DNA from: Kutzneria viridogrisea | Lineage (GTDB): Bacteria > Actinomycetota > Actinomycetes > Mycobacteriales > Pseudonocardiaceae | DNA: 64,000 bases | Direction: 5' to 3' | Assembly (NCBI GenBank): GCA_014138725.1 | Contig: JACJID010000003.1 | Span: 558,001 to 622,000 of the forward strand | In this document: piece after piece, positions 52,101 through 59,492 of the stretch | How the letters are laid out: each line of letters starts with the position of its first letter | How positions within the stretch are numbered: the stretch's first letter is position 1 | Notes under the pieces: model-generated | What the model was told of the DNA's origin: nothing | What the model saw: only the letters and a program-made list of their open reading frames with translations | Databases searched by the model: none | Made by a program: the position numbers and the translations under genes

Positions 52101-55100
52101 ATCTGGCCGTCGTTGGTGACCGTGATCGTGTAGGTCACCGGCTGCCCCGGCTCGGCCTGCTGGCGGTCGGCGGTCTTGGTGATCACCAGGCCGGGCGCGG
52201 GCACCTGGCTGCCGCAGTCGGGGTTCGTGGTGCCCTGCGGGCAGTTCGTGCCCGGCGTGTCGGAGACCACCGAGTTCAGCAGCTTCTTGTCCCCGGTGTC
52301 CGGGTCGTGCACGGTCACCGAGTAGGTGATCACCGCTTGGGCACCGATCGGCAACGAGCCGGTCCAGGACAGCTTCGGCGCGGCGTAGGAAGCCGTGCCG
52401 AGAGTGGCATTCGCGTCGTTGTTGTAGGAGGCGTCGTCCAGCACGCTGGTGAGGTCGTCGGTGAAGCGTGCGTTGTCCTGCACGGTCTGCCCGGTGTTGC
52501 GGACGGTCACCGTGTAGGTGATCCGCTCCCCCGGCACGACCTTGTCCTTGTCGGCCTTCTTCACGATGTGCAGGCCGGACACCGGGGTCGTGGTGGAGTT
52601 GCCTCCGCTGACGGAGTTGACCAGCTGGTGGTCCCCGTTCCCGGTCACCTTCACCGAGTACGTGACAACCGACTTGCCGCCAACGGGAATCGAGCCGGAC
52701 CAGGACAACTTCGGTGCGGTGTAGGAGGTCGTGCCGATCGTGGCCTTGGCATCAGCGTTGAACGTGGCGTCATCCAGGACACCGGTCAGGTCATCGGTGA
52801 ACGAGGACGCCAGCACGGTCTGGCCCGTGTTCGTGACGGTCACCGTGTACGTCACCGTGTCGCCGGGGTTCGCCTGGGTCTTGTCCACGGTCTTGACGAT
52901 CCGCACCCCGGACACGGGAGTCGTGGTGGAGTTGCCCCCGCTGACGGAGTTGATCAGCTTGTGGTCCCCGGCGCCGGTGACCTTGACGGAGTAGGTCACG
53001 ACCGACTGCGCGCCGATCGGCAGTGTGCCGGTCCAGGTCAGTTTCGGCGCTGTGTAAGACGTCGTGCCGACCGTGGCCTTGGCATCAGCGTTGAACGTGG
53101 CATCGTCCAGGACGCCGGACAGGTCATCGGTGAACGAGGCGTTGCCCTGCACGGTCTGACCCGTGTTCGTGACAGTGACCGTGTACGTCACGGTGTCGCC
53201 GGGATCGGCCTGCGCGGCGCTGACCTTCTTCACGATGCTCAGGCCGGACACCGGAGTTGACGTGGTGCAACTGCCGTCCGCGCAGTTGTTGCCGGGCGTG
53301 TCCGAGGTGACGGCATTGGCCAGCTTGTGATCACCATTGCCGGTGACCTTCACGGAGTACGTCACAACCGATTGCGCGCCAACGGGAAGTGTACCGATCC
53401 AGGTCAGTTTCGGCGCTGTGTAAGACGTCGTGCCGACCGTGGCCTTGGCATCGGCATTGAACGCGGCATCGTCCAGGACACCCGACAGGTCGTCCGTGAA
53501 CGACCCGTTCAGCACGGTCTGGCCCGTGTTCGTGACGGTCACCGTGTAGGTCACCGTATCGCCGGGGTTCGCCTGGGTCTTGTCCACGGTCTTGACGATC
53601 CGCATACCCGGCAACAGGGTTTGGGTCGAGCAGTCCGGGCCCGGGCAGTTGTTGCCGGGCGTGTCCGAGGTGACGGCATTGGCCAGCTTGTGATCGCCAT
53701 TGCCGGTGACCTTCACGGAGTAGGTCACGACGGACTGCCCACCGATGGGCAGCGTGCCGGTCCAGGACAACTTCGGTGCGGCATAAGCAACCATGCCGAC
53801 CGTGGCCTTGGCGTCGGCGTTGTACGTGGCATCGTCGACGACGTTGGTCAGGTCGTCGGCGAACGAGGCGTTCAGCTCGGTCTGACCGGTGTTGGTCACC
53901 GTCACGGTGTAGGTCACGGTGTCACCGGGATTGGCCTGCGCGGCGCTGGCCTTCTTCACGATGTGCACGCCGGACACCGGAGTCGTCGTGCTGCACGAGG
54001 TGCAGTCGTTGCCGGGCGTGTCCGAGGCGACGGCGTTGACCAGCTTGTGATCACCGTTGCCGGTCACGCGAACCGAGTACGTCACGACCGACTTGCCGCC
54101 GACCGGGATCGACCCGGTCCAGGTCAACTTCGGTGCGGTGTAGGCAACCGAGCCGAGGGTCGCGGCGCCGTCGGCGTTGTAGGTGGCGTCGTCCAGCACA
54201 CCGGTCAGGTCGTCGGTGAAGGACGCGTCCTGCACGGTCTGGCCCGTGTTGGTGACGGTCACGGTGTACTTCACGGTGTCGCCGGGGTTCGCCTGGGACT
54301 TGTCCACGCTCTTCGCGATGAGCAGACCGGCCACCGGGGTCGTGGTCGTGCAGGTCAGGCAGCTGCCGCCAGGACTGACCGGTGTGACCACATTGGACAG
54401 TTTGTGGTCTCCGGTGTCGGGCTTGCGCACGGTCACCGAGTACTTGGCCGTGACGGACTGCCCGGCGGGCACCCGGCCGAAGGCGAAGGTCAGCTTCGGT
54501 TGCGCGTACTGGGCGTTCGGCGCGGCGTCACCGTTGTACGTGGCGTCGTCGAGCACACCGGTCAGGTCGTCGGTGACGGTGATGTCGGTGACCACCTGAC
54601 CGTTGTTGGTGGCGGTCAGCGTGTAGGTGACCTTGTCGCCGGGGTTGGCGGAGGCCTTGTCCACCGACTTGGTCACGGTGTAGCCGGGGCCGGGGATCTT
54701 CGTTGTGGCGCAGGCGGAGGCTTGGTCGTCAGGGCACTGGTTGCCGGGCGGCACGATGCCGGGCGGCCCACTGGTGCCCCTGGCGCGGTTGACCACCGAC
54801 TTGCCGATGGCGGCCTCGGTCACCCGCACCTTGACGGTCAGCGTGGCGCTCTCGCCAACGGCCAGGTCGCCGACGGTCCACGTGGTGCCGTTGACCGTGC
54901 CCCGCGAGGGCGTCGCGGACAGCAAGGTCGTGCCCTCGGGCAGGGTGTCGCCGAGGACGATGCCCGGCGCCGGGATCGGTCCGTTGTTGGCGGCCCGCAC
55001 GGTGTAGGTCAACGTGTCCCCGGGCAGGGCGTCCGCCTTGTCCACGGTCTTGGTCAGCTCGTACCGCGGCGAGGTCACGGTGTTGCGCACGGTGTTGCTG

Positions 55101-56629
55101 GTGCGGAACTGCTCGCGGCCGGTGTCCTTGCCCTTGAAGCGCAGGCCCGCCGTGTTGTCCAGCTTGGTGCCGTCGGCGGCCGCGGGGTCCACGGCCACCT
55201 TGAACGCGACCTTCGTGCTGGCGCCGGGCGCGAGGTCGGGTAGTGAGCAGATCACGTTGCGGCCGCTGGAGGTGCACTGCTGGTTGGACCCGGCCACGTA
55301 GCTCAGCCCGGTGGGCAGCGTGTCGGTCAGCGACACGGCGGTGGCGGTGTCCAGGTCGTTGGTGCTGCCGTCGGTGTGCCTGTTGGCCACGTCGAAGCTG
55401 TAGGTGATCTGGCTGCCCTTGGTGACCCAGCCCGGCGGGCTGTCGCTGGTCGTGCCCACGGGGTCGTTGGCCTTGGTGATCTGCAGGTCAGGCTCGGCGG
55501 CGTCGCTCATCAGCCACAGCACCTGCGGGAAGAGGAAGTCGCCGGTGGTGGAGATGTAGGTGTCCAGGGCGGTGGCCCCGGCCGGGATCTTCCCGGTGAC
55601 GTCGATCGTCCTGGAGTCGTAGCCCTGGTTGTTGCTGCCGTTGGGATCGCGCGTGTCGACGTTGCTCCCGGTGCCGTCGGCGTTCACGGTGTCGATCCGG
55701 CTGGCGAAGGCGTTGTTCGCGGTCGGCTGCCCGTCCGGGCCGGGCAGGGACAGCCGCTGGCGCCTGCCGGGGGCGCCGAACTCCAGGTAGTCCCCGCCGA
55801 TGGTGGCGTCCCCGTCGCCGACGATCACGCCCAGGGTCGCGCTCGGGGTCCGGCTGGACACCGCCTTCACCCCGGACAGCCCGATGTTGACCGCGGTGTT
55901 GGACCGGACGTACTGGTAGCCGTCCCACATCTGGAGGTACCGCAGCGGGAGCGAGTCGTCCTCGTAGGCGACCACCAGCGACCAGCCGCCCCAGCAGCCC
56001 GGGTTGGTCTGGTTCCGGCAGGCCGGGATGTCGGCCACGGTGTAGGTGCCGCCCGAGGACACCAGGCTCGTCACGTCCTTGACCCCGGCGTGCGCGGTCA
56101 GGCTGCCGCCCGCGTTGAAGTAGTCGTAGGTGTCGGCGGTCAGCCGCTGGTAGCCGCCACCCGGCACCTTGAAGGCGACCTGGTTGGCCCGGTTGGCGTC
56201 CCCAGGGTTCGGGTTCGGGAAGCCGTTGACCACGCCGCCCGTGCTCAGCTGCCAGTACAGCCGGGCGGTGAGCACCTTGGCCGTGGCGGGCATGGTCAGC
56301 TGCGCCGAGGAGGCGGTGCTGCCCGGTGCGCTCGGGTCGGTCTTCACCCAGCGCACCGAGTTCTGCTGATTGTCAGCGGTGCACGGCTGGGTCGCACAGG
56401 TGATCACCGTGTTGGCGGCCGTGGTGATGGCGCCGTGCGCCAACCCGGAGTAGGCCGGGTTCGGGCCGATGGTCCGCTCGGTGCCCAGACCACGGGGCTG
56501 GGCCGCGGAAGCGGGAATGCCACCGAGCGAGGCCACCCCCACCAGGAAGGCCACAACCGCGCACACCACACGACGCCCGACCGCACGCTGCTCCACGGTC
56601 GGAACATACGTGCGGTCGGGCGGGCCCAC
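49145..56629 (-). CDS. Giant wall-anchored DUF11-repeat surface protein with LAxTG sorting signal
   Basis: A 2494-residue exported protein. The signal peptide (about 17-43, VVCAVVAFLVGVASLGGIPASAA) is followed by a ~350-residue N-terminal domain with Cys pairs (CATQPC; CRNQTNPGC), two divergent DUF11 domains, and then 15 closely similar DUF11 repeats of ~119 residues. The C-terminus is LASTG, a hydrophobic helix and a tail RRRRGRRRL, i.e. a class E (LAxTG) sortase signal for covalent wall anchoring. Each repeat starts K-x-A/V...PGDTVTYTVTVTNTGQT and contains FTDDLSGVLDDATY. The GTG at 56629 gives a complete signal peptide; a GTG at 56596 is an alternative. No sortase gene is visible. Role: probably a stalk or adhesin, inferred. 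Confidence 0.88.
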   Translation of the reverse strand: MGPPDRTYVPTVEQRAVGRRVVCAVVAFLVGVASLGGIPASAAQPRGLGTERTIGPNPAYSGLAHGAITTAANTVITCATQPCTADNQQNSVRWVKTDPSAPGSTASSAQLTMPATAKVLTARLYWQLSTGGVVNGFPNPNPGDANRANQVAFKVPGGGYQRLTADTYDYFNAGGSLTAHAGVKDVTSLVSSGGTYTVADIPACRNQTNPGCWGGWSLVVAYEDDSLPLRYLQMWDGYQYVRSNTAVNIGLSGVKAVSSRTPSATLGVIVGDGDATIGGDYLEFGAPGRRQRLSLPGPDGQPTANNAFASRIDTVNADGTGSNVDTRDPNGSNNQGYDSRTIDVTGKIPAGATALDTYISTTGDFLFPQVLWLMSDAAEPDLQITKANDPVGTTSDSPPGWVTKGSQITYSFDVANRHTDGSTNDLDTATAVSLTDTLPTGLSYVAGSNQQCTSSGRNVICSLPDLAPGASTKVAFKVAVDPAAADGTKLDNTAGLRFKGKDTGREQFRTSNTVRNTVTSPRYELTKTVDKADALPGDTLTYTVRAANNGPIPAPGIVLGDTLPEGTTLLSATPSRGTVNGTTWTVGDLAVGESATLTVKVRVTEAAIGKSVVNRARGTSGPPGIVPPGNQCPDDQASACATTKIPGPGYTVTKSVDKASANPGDKVTYTLTATNNGQVVTDITVTDDLTGVLDDATYNGDAAPNAQYAQPKLTFAFGRVPAGQSVTAKYSVTVRKPDTGDHKLSNVVTPVSPGGSCLTCTTTTPVAGLLIAKSVDKSQANPGDTVKYTVTVTNTGQTVQDASFTDDLTGVLDDATYNADGAATLGSVAYTAPKLTWTGSIPVGGKSVVTYSVRVTGNGDHKLVNAVASDTPGNDCTSCSTTTPVSGVHIVKKASAAQANPGDTVTYTVTVTNTGQTELNASFADDLTNVVDDATYNADAKATVGMVAYAAPKLSWTGTLPIGGQSVVTYSVKVTGNGDHKLANAVTSDTPGNNCPGPDCSTQTLLPGMRIVKTVDKTQANPGDTVTYTVTVTNTGQTVLNGSFTDDLSGVLDDAAFNADAKATVGTTSYTAPKLTWIGTLPVGAQSVVTYSVKVTGNGDHKLANAVTSDTPGNNCADGSCTTSTPVSGLSIVKKVSAAQADPGDTVTYTVTVTNTGQTVQGNASFTDDLSGVLDDATFNADAKATVGTTSYTAPKLTWTGTLPIGAQSVVTYSVKVTGAGDHKLINSVSGGNSTTTPVSGVRIVKTVDKTQANPGDTVTYTVTVTNTGQTVLASSFTDDLTGVLDDATFNADAKATIGTTSYTAPKLSWSGSIPVGGKSVVTYSVKVTGNGDHQLVNSVSGGNSTTTPVSGLHIVKKADKDKVVPGERITYTVTVRNTGQTVQDNARFTDDLTSVLDDASYNNDANATLGTASYAAPKLSWTGSLPIGAQAVITYSVTVHDPDTGDKKLLNSVVSDTPGTNCPQGTTNPDCGSQVPAPGLVITKTADRQQAEPGQPVTYTITVTNDGQIDLPTASFTDDLTGVLDDASYTNDAKASVGTVSYAAPKLSWTGSLPVGASATVTYTVTVAKPITGDHLLRNVVSSDTPGNNCAPQSGDPRCTNTVALPGVEIVKTVSTKQANPGDTVTYTVTVTNTGQTVLDASFADDLSGVLDDATYNADAKATVGTISYAAPKLSWNGTLPIGAKSVVTYSVLVTGAGDHKLVNSVTGGNSTTTPVSGLRIVKKASSAEAKPGDTVTYTVTVSNTGQTVQDASFTDDLTNVIDDATYNADAKATVGATSYAAPKLTWTGSLLIGAQAVITYSVRVTGAGDHKLSNAVVSDTPGNNCPGPDCATQTLLPGLQITKTASAAQANPGDTITYTVTVRNTGQTAQNASFTDDLSGVLDDATFNADAKATVGATSYAAPKLTWTGALSVGAQAVVTYSVQVTGNGDHKLTNTVVSDTPGNNCADGKCGTTTPVSGLRIVKKASSADVKPGDTVTYSVTVTNTGQTVQDASFTDDLTNVIDDATYNADAKATVGTVSYTAPKLSWTGSLSIGAEALVTYSVQVTAAGDHKLSNTVVSDTPGNNCPGPDCSTETLLPGLRISKTVSQQQAKPGDLVVYTVTVTNTGQTVLNASFTDDLSGVLDDATYTGDAKATIGATRYAAPKLLWNGVLPVGEQAVVTYSVQVTGAGDHVLTNAVTSQTPGGNCPDPRCGTSTPVAGLKIVKRASQQQANPGDLVTYTVQVTNTGQTVQDNASFTDDLSGVLDDATYNADAKATVGAVDYAAPKLTWTGSLPIGAQAVITYSVRVTGNGDHKLVNTVSGWNCPGPDCATTTPVGGVKLVKTVDKARATAGDTVTYTVTVTNIGQTLLHASFTDDLSGVLDDATYNGDAKATIGAVGYTAPKLAWTGDLPVGGQAVVTYSVLVTAAGDRALVNVVTSDTPGGNCPGLDCGTNTPVSPRPVPPPPVLPERPGLASTGADVTVGLVSALFLLFAGALLVLAGRRRRGRRRL
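49310..54690 (-). repeat. Fifteen tandem ~358-bp coding repeats (DUF11 domains)
   Basis: Fifteen units of about 119 codons follow each other without spacers. Each ends in one of three cap types: CPGPDC-type loops (CxxxxC), CADGxC-type loops, or a Cys-free SGGNSTTTPVSG. Units 5, 6 and 9 are of the Cys-free type; units 3, 10 and 12 share a TLLPG cap. The high DNA identity between units makes this stretch prone to recombination and assembly collapse. Confidence 0.9.
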
Positions 56630-56685
56630 CTGCTCAGATCAGCCCGAACCAAGCGCTGACCTGGGAAAATTCCCCCCTTCGGGTG

Positions 56686-59364
56686 TCAGCCGGGCAGCCG
56701 CCAGAGCTGAGCACCGCTCCCGTTGCACTCCCAGATCTGCAACTGCGTGCCGTCGGTGGTGGTGCTGTTCGGGTCGTCCAGGCACTTGCCCGACTGCGGG
56801 TTCACCAGCGCACCCGAGCTGGCCTTCCACTGCTGGGCCCCGCTTCCGTTGCAGTCCCACAACTGCACCTTGGTGGCGTTGGCCGTGCCGGAGTTGCTCA
56901 CGTCCATGCATTTGCCCATGGCCTGCACCGAGCCGTCCCCGGTGAGGAACCAGTGCTGGGCGTTGCTGTTGTTGCAGGACCAGAGCTGGATGTGGGTCTG
57001 GTTGCCCACCTCGCTGTGGTCCACGTCGGCGCACTTGCCCGCGATGCCCGAGGGCACCGGACCGTTCGGGTACACCGGCTGGCCGTTGCCCCCGTAGGAC
57101 GGGGGCGCGGCGGAGTCGCCCGCCGCCCATGCGGTGTTGGGCGAGGTGCCCAGCGCGTAGTCCAGGGTGCCGCCGCTGGTGATGATCGAGGGCGGCAGGA
57201 AGGCGTTGTTCCAGGCCGACCCGTTCAGCGCCAGCGACTGCACGTACGGGGCATTGTCCGCGGCCTGCGGTGCGTTGATCGTCAGGGACTTGCCGCCAGG
57301 CAGGGTGATCACGGCCTGGGTGAACATCGGGCTGCCCAGCGCGAAGTCGGCCGTGCCCGGGGTCATCGGGAACATGCCCAGCGCGGAGAACACGTACCAG
57401 GCGCTCATCGTGCCCAGGTCGTCGTTGCCCGCCAGACCGCTCGGCTGGGCGGTCCAGATCTTGTCCTGCACCTGCCGCACGATCTGCTGGGTCCGGTAGG
57501 GCTTGCCGATGTAGTCGTACTCCCAGGGCAGCTCGATGCTCGGCTCGTTGCCCAGGTCGGCCTGGCTGCCGCCCGCGCCCTGGAACCCGGCCAGCACGCT
57601 GTCCAGGTACCTGCCCAGCTTGTCCTTGCCGCCGAAGGCGTTCGCCAGCCCGGCCACGTTGAACGGCACCATGCCGGTGTACTGCCAGGAGGTGCCCTCC
57701 ACGAAGTTGTCCTGGCTGCTGGGGTTGAAGCCGCCGCTCCACGACCCGTTCGCGTCCCGGGGCTGCATGAGCCCGCTCGACGGGTTGAACAGCGCGCGCC
57801 ACTCCTGGGCCCGGTTGGCGAACTTGGCCTGGTTGGCCGTGTCACCGAGCGCGCCCGCGAAGGCCGACAGCGCGAAGTCGGCGGTGTTGTACTCCAGCTG
57901 CGTGGACACCGGCCCGTAGAAGTTGCAGCAGTTCCACTGGCCGTTGGTGGGCAGGTAGCCGGGGCTGACCAGGTAGTTCTGCCCGGGGCGCACGTTGTTC
58001 TGGGTGTTGCCCTGCTTGAGCATCGCCGCCAGCGCGGTGGCCGTGTCGAAGTCCCGCGCGCCGAAGGCGTGGTAGTCGGCCAGGATCGCGGTACCCGGAT
58101 CACCCACCATCACGTAGGTCTCACCGTTGTTGAGCGTCCACTTCGGCAGCTGCCCGCTCTCCTTGTAGTCGTTGACCATCGACTGGGCGATGTCGCTGAC
58201 CTGGCGCGGTGCGAGCAGGGCCGAGAGCTGGGCCTGGCTGCGGTAGATGTCCCAGCCGGAGAAGTTCGCGTACTGGGCGTGGCCGGCGGGCACGGTGTGC
58301 ACCTTGTTGTCGAAGCCCGTGTACTGCCCGTTGACGTCGGAGTACACGTTGGGGTGCAACAGGGAGTGGTACAGCGCGGTGTAGAAGGTCTTCTGCTGCG
58401 CGGGGGTCCCGCCGGTGATCGCGATCCGGCCGAGCAGGTCGTTCCACGCCTGGTGCGCGTTGACCCGCACCCCGTCGAAGTCCCAGCCGCCGTTCTCGGT
58501 GTCCCGGTTGCCCTGGGCGTTGCCGGTGGACACATAGGAGATGCCGACCTTGGCCTGCACCACCTGGTTGGCGGTCGTGTCGAAGGTGAGGTACTCCCCC
58601 GCGGGCCCGGACAGGGCGGGCGCGGCGGCGGGCCGCTGGGGCTGCGGGGCGCCGGGCCTGGTGTGCGGGACCCGCGGGGTCTCGGCGGCGCTGAACGAAC
58701 CGCTGGTGGTGAACGGCCGGTCGAACTTGGCCGCGAAGTACACCGTGTAGGTCGGGCTCGCCCCACAGAAGTGCCCGGTGGTCACCGATCCGGTGATCTC
58801 GGTGTTGCTGACCACGGTCACCGAGGTGTTGCTGACCGGGGTCGCACTGCCCGCCAGCTTGACCAACAGGTTGGCCTGTTTGGTCGCCGGGTACGTGAAA
58901 CGGGCCATGCCCGAACGCGTTGTGGTGGTCAGTTCAGTGGTTATTCCCGAGGCCAGCTTCACCCGATAGGCCCCGGCATCGGCCTTTTCGTCGGAATGCG
59001 AGAACGCGGCGGTCGCCGAACCGTTGACCGAGCCGGTGGTCGGCAGGAACGGAACGTCGCCCATGGCGGCGCAGCCCGGCCCGGCCAGGTGGGTCAGGCT
59101 GAATCCGGTGATGGTGGAGTCCTTGTACTCGTAGCCGCCGCCGTCCGGCCTGCTCGGGGTGTCCGGGCTCCACTGGACCATGCCGAAGGGCACGTCGGCC
59201 CCTGGGAAGTCGTCCGCGGCGTTGCTGGTGCCGATGAACGGGTCAACCAGCGAGGCGGGGTCGGCCACCGGCGCGGCCGAGGCCGCCGGGAGCGGTAACA
59301 GGAATCCGAGTGCCGTGGCCGCGGAAATCGCGATCACCGACACGGATCTGGGCAGGGACTTCAT
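56686..59364 (-). CDS. Secreted GH92 alpha-mannosidase with C-terminal ricin-type lectin domain
   Basis: An 892-residue exported glycoside hydrolase. A signal peptide (about 1-30, ending PAASA) precedes VDPFIGTSNAADDFPGADVPFGMVQWSPDT, the GH92 N-terminal signature. The (alpha/alpha)6 catalytic domain contains FSGWDIYRSQAQL, NGETYVMVGDPGTAILADYHAFG and LAGNDDLGTMSAWYVFSALGMFPM, which supply the acidic residues and calcium site. The last ~125 residues form a ricin-B/CBM13 trefoil with three repeats (IQLWSCN, VQLWDCN, LQIWECN). GH92 enzymes are calcium-dependent exo-alpha-mannosidases, mostly alpha-1,2, acting on fungal mannan or N-glycans. It is followed downstream by the giant surface gene and preceded by its paralogue. 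Confidence 0.92.
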   Translation of the reverse strand: MKSLPRSVSVIAISAATALGFLLPLPAASAAPVADPASLVDPFIGTSNAADDFPGADVPFGMVQWSPDTPSRPDGGGYEYKDSTITGFSLTHLAGPGCAAMGDVPFLPTTGSVNGSATAAFSHSDEKADAGAYRVKLASGITTELTTTTRSGMARFTYPATKQANLLVKLAGSATPVSNTSVTVVSNTEITGSVTTGHFCGASPTYTVYFAAKFDRPFTTSGSFSAAETPRVPHTRPGAPQPQRPAAAPALSGPAGEYLTFDTTANQVVQAKVGISYVSTGNAQGNRDTENGGWDFDGVRVNAHQAWNDLLGRIAITGGTPAQQKTFYTALYHSLLHPNVYSDVNGQYTGFDNKVHTVPAGHAQYANFSGWDIYRSQAQLSALLAPRQVSDIAQSMVNDYKESGQLPKWTLNNGETYVMVGDPGTAILADYHAFGARDFDTATALAAMLKQGNTQNNVRPGQNYLVSPGYLPTNGQWNCCNFYGPVSTQLEYNTADFALSAFAGALGDTANQAKFANRAQEWRALFNPSSGLMQPRDANGSWSGGFNPSSQDNFVEGTSWQYTGMVPFNVAGLANAFGGKDKLGRYLDSVLAGFQGAGGSQADLGNEPSIELPWEYDYIGKPYRTQQIVRQVQDKIWTAQPSGLAGNDDLGTMSAWYVFSALGMFPMTPGTADFALGSPMFTQAVITLPGGKSLTINAPQAADNAPYVQSLALNGSAWNNAFLPPSIITSGGTLDYALGTSPNTAWAAGDSAAPPSYGGNGQPVYPNGPVPSGIAGKCADVDHSEVGNQTHIQLWSCNNSNAQHWFLTGDGSVQAMGKCMDVSNSGTANATKVQLWDCNGSGAQQWKASSGALVNPQSGKCLDDPNSTTTDGTQLQIWECNGSGAQLWRLPG

Positions 59365-59492
59365 CAGATCCTCCCGCGCGTGACATCGCTGTCACCCCCC
59401 GTTGCTTCACGAGAGAAGTACCTTTGTGTAACAACCACAAGCACGCGCGGGAAATCTGTCGGATTCAGGACAGCGGGACTGCTCCCTGTGGG

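Noticed and set aside
49310-54690. CRISPR-like regular repetition
   Set aside because: The period is ~358 bp with no short repeat/spacer structure and it keeps one reading frame; it encodes DUF11 domains.
49139-55243. Long plus-strand open frames of 638-821 codons opposite the surface-protein gene
   Set aside because: They mirror the 15 coding repeats of the minus-strand gene, have low-complexity composition (Gly/Arg/Val/His) and no ribosome sites; antisense shadows.
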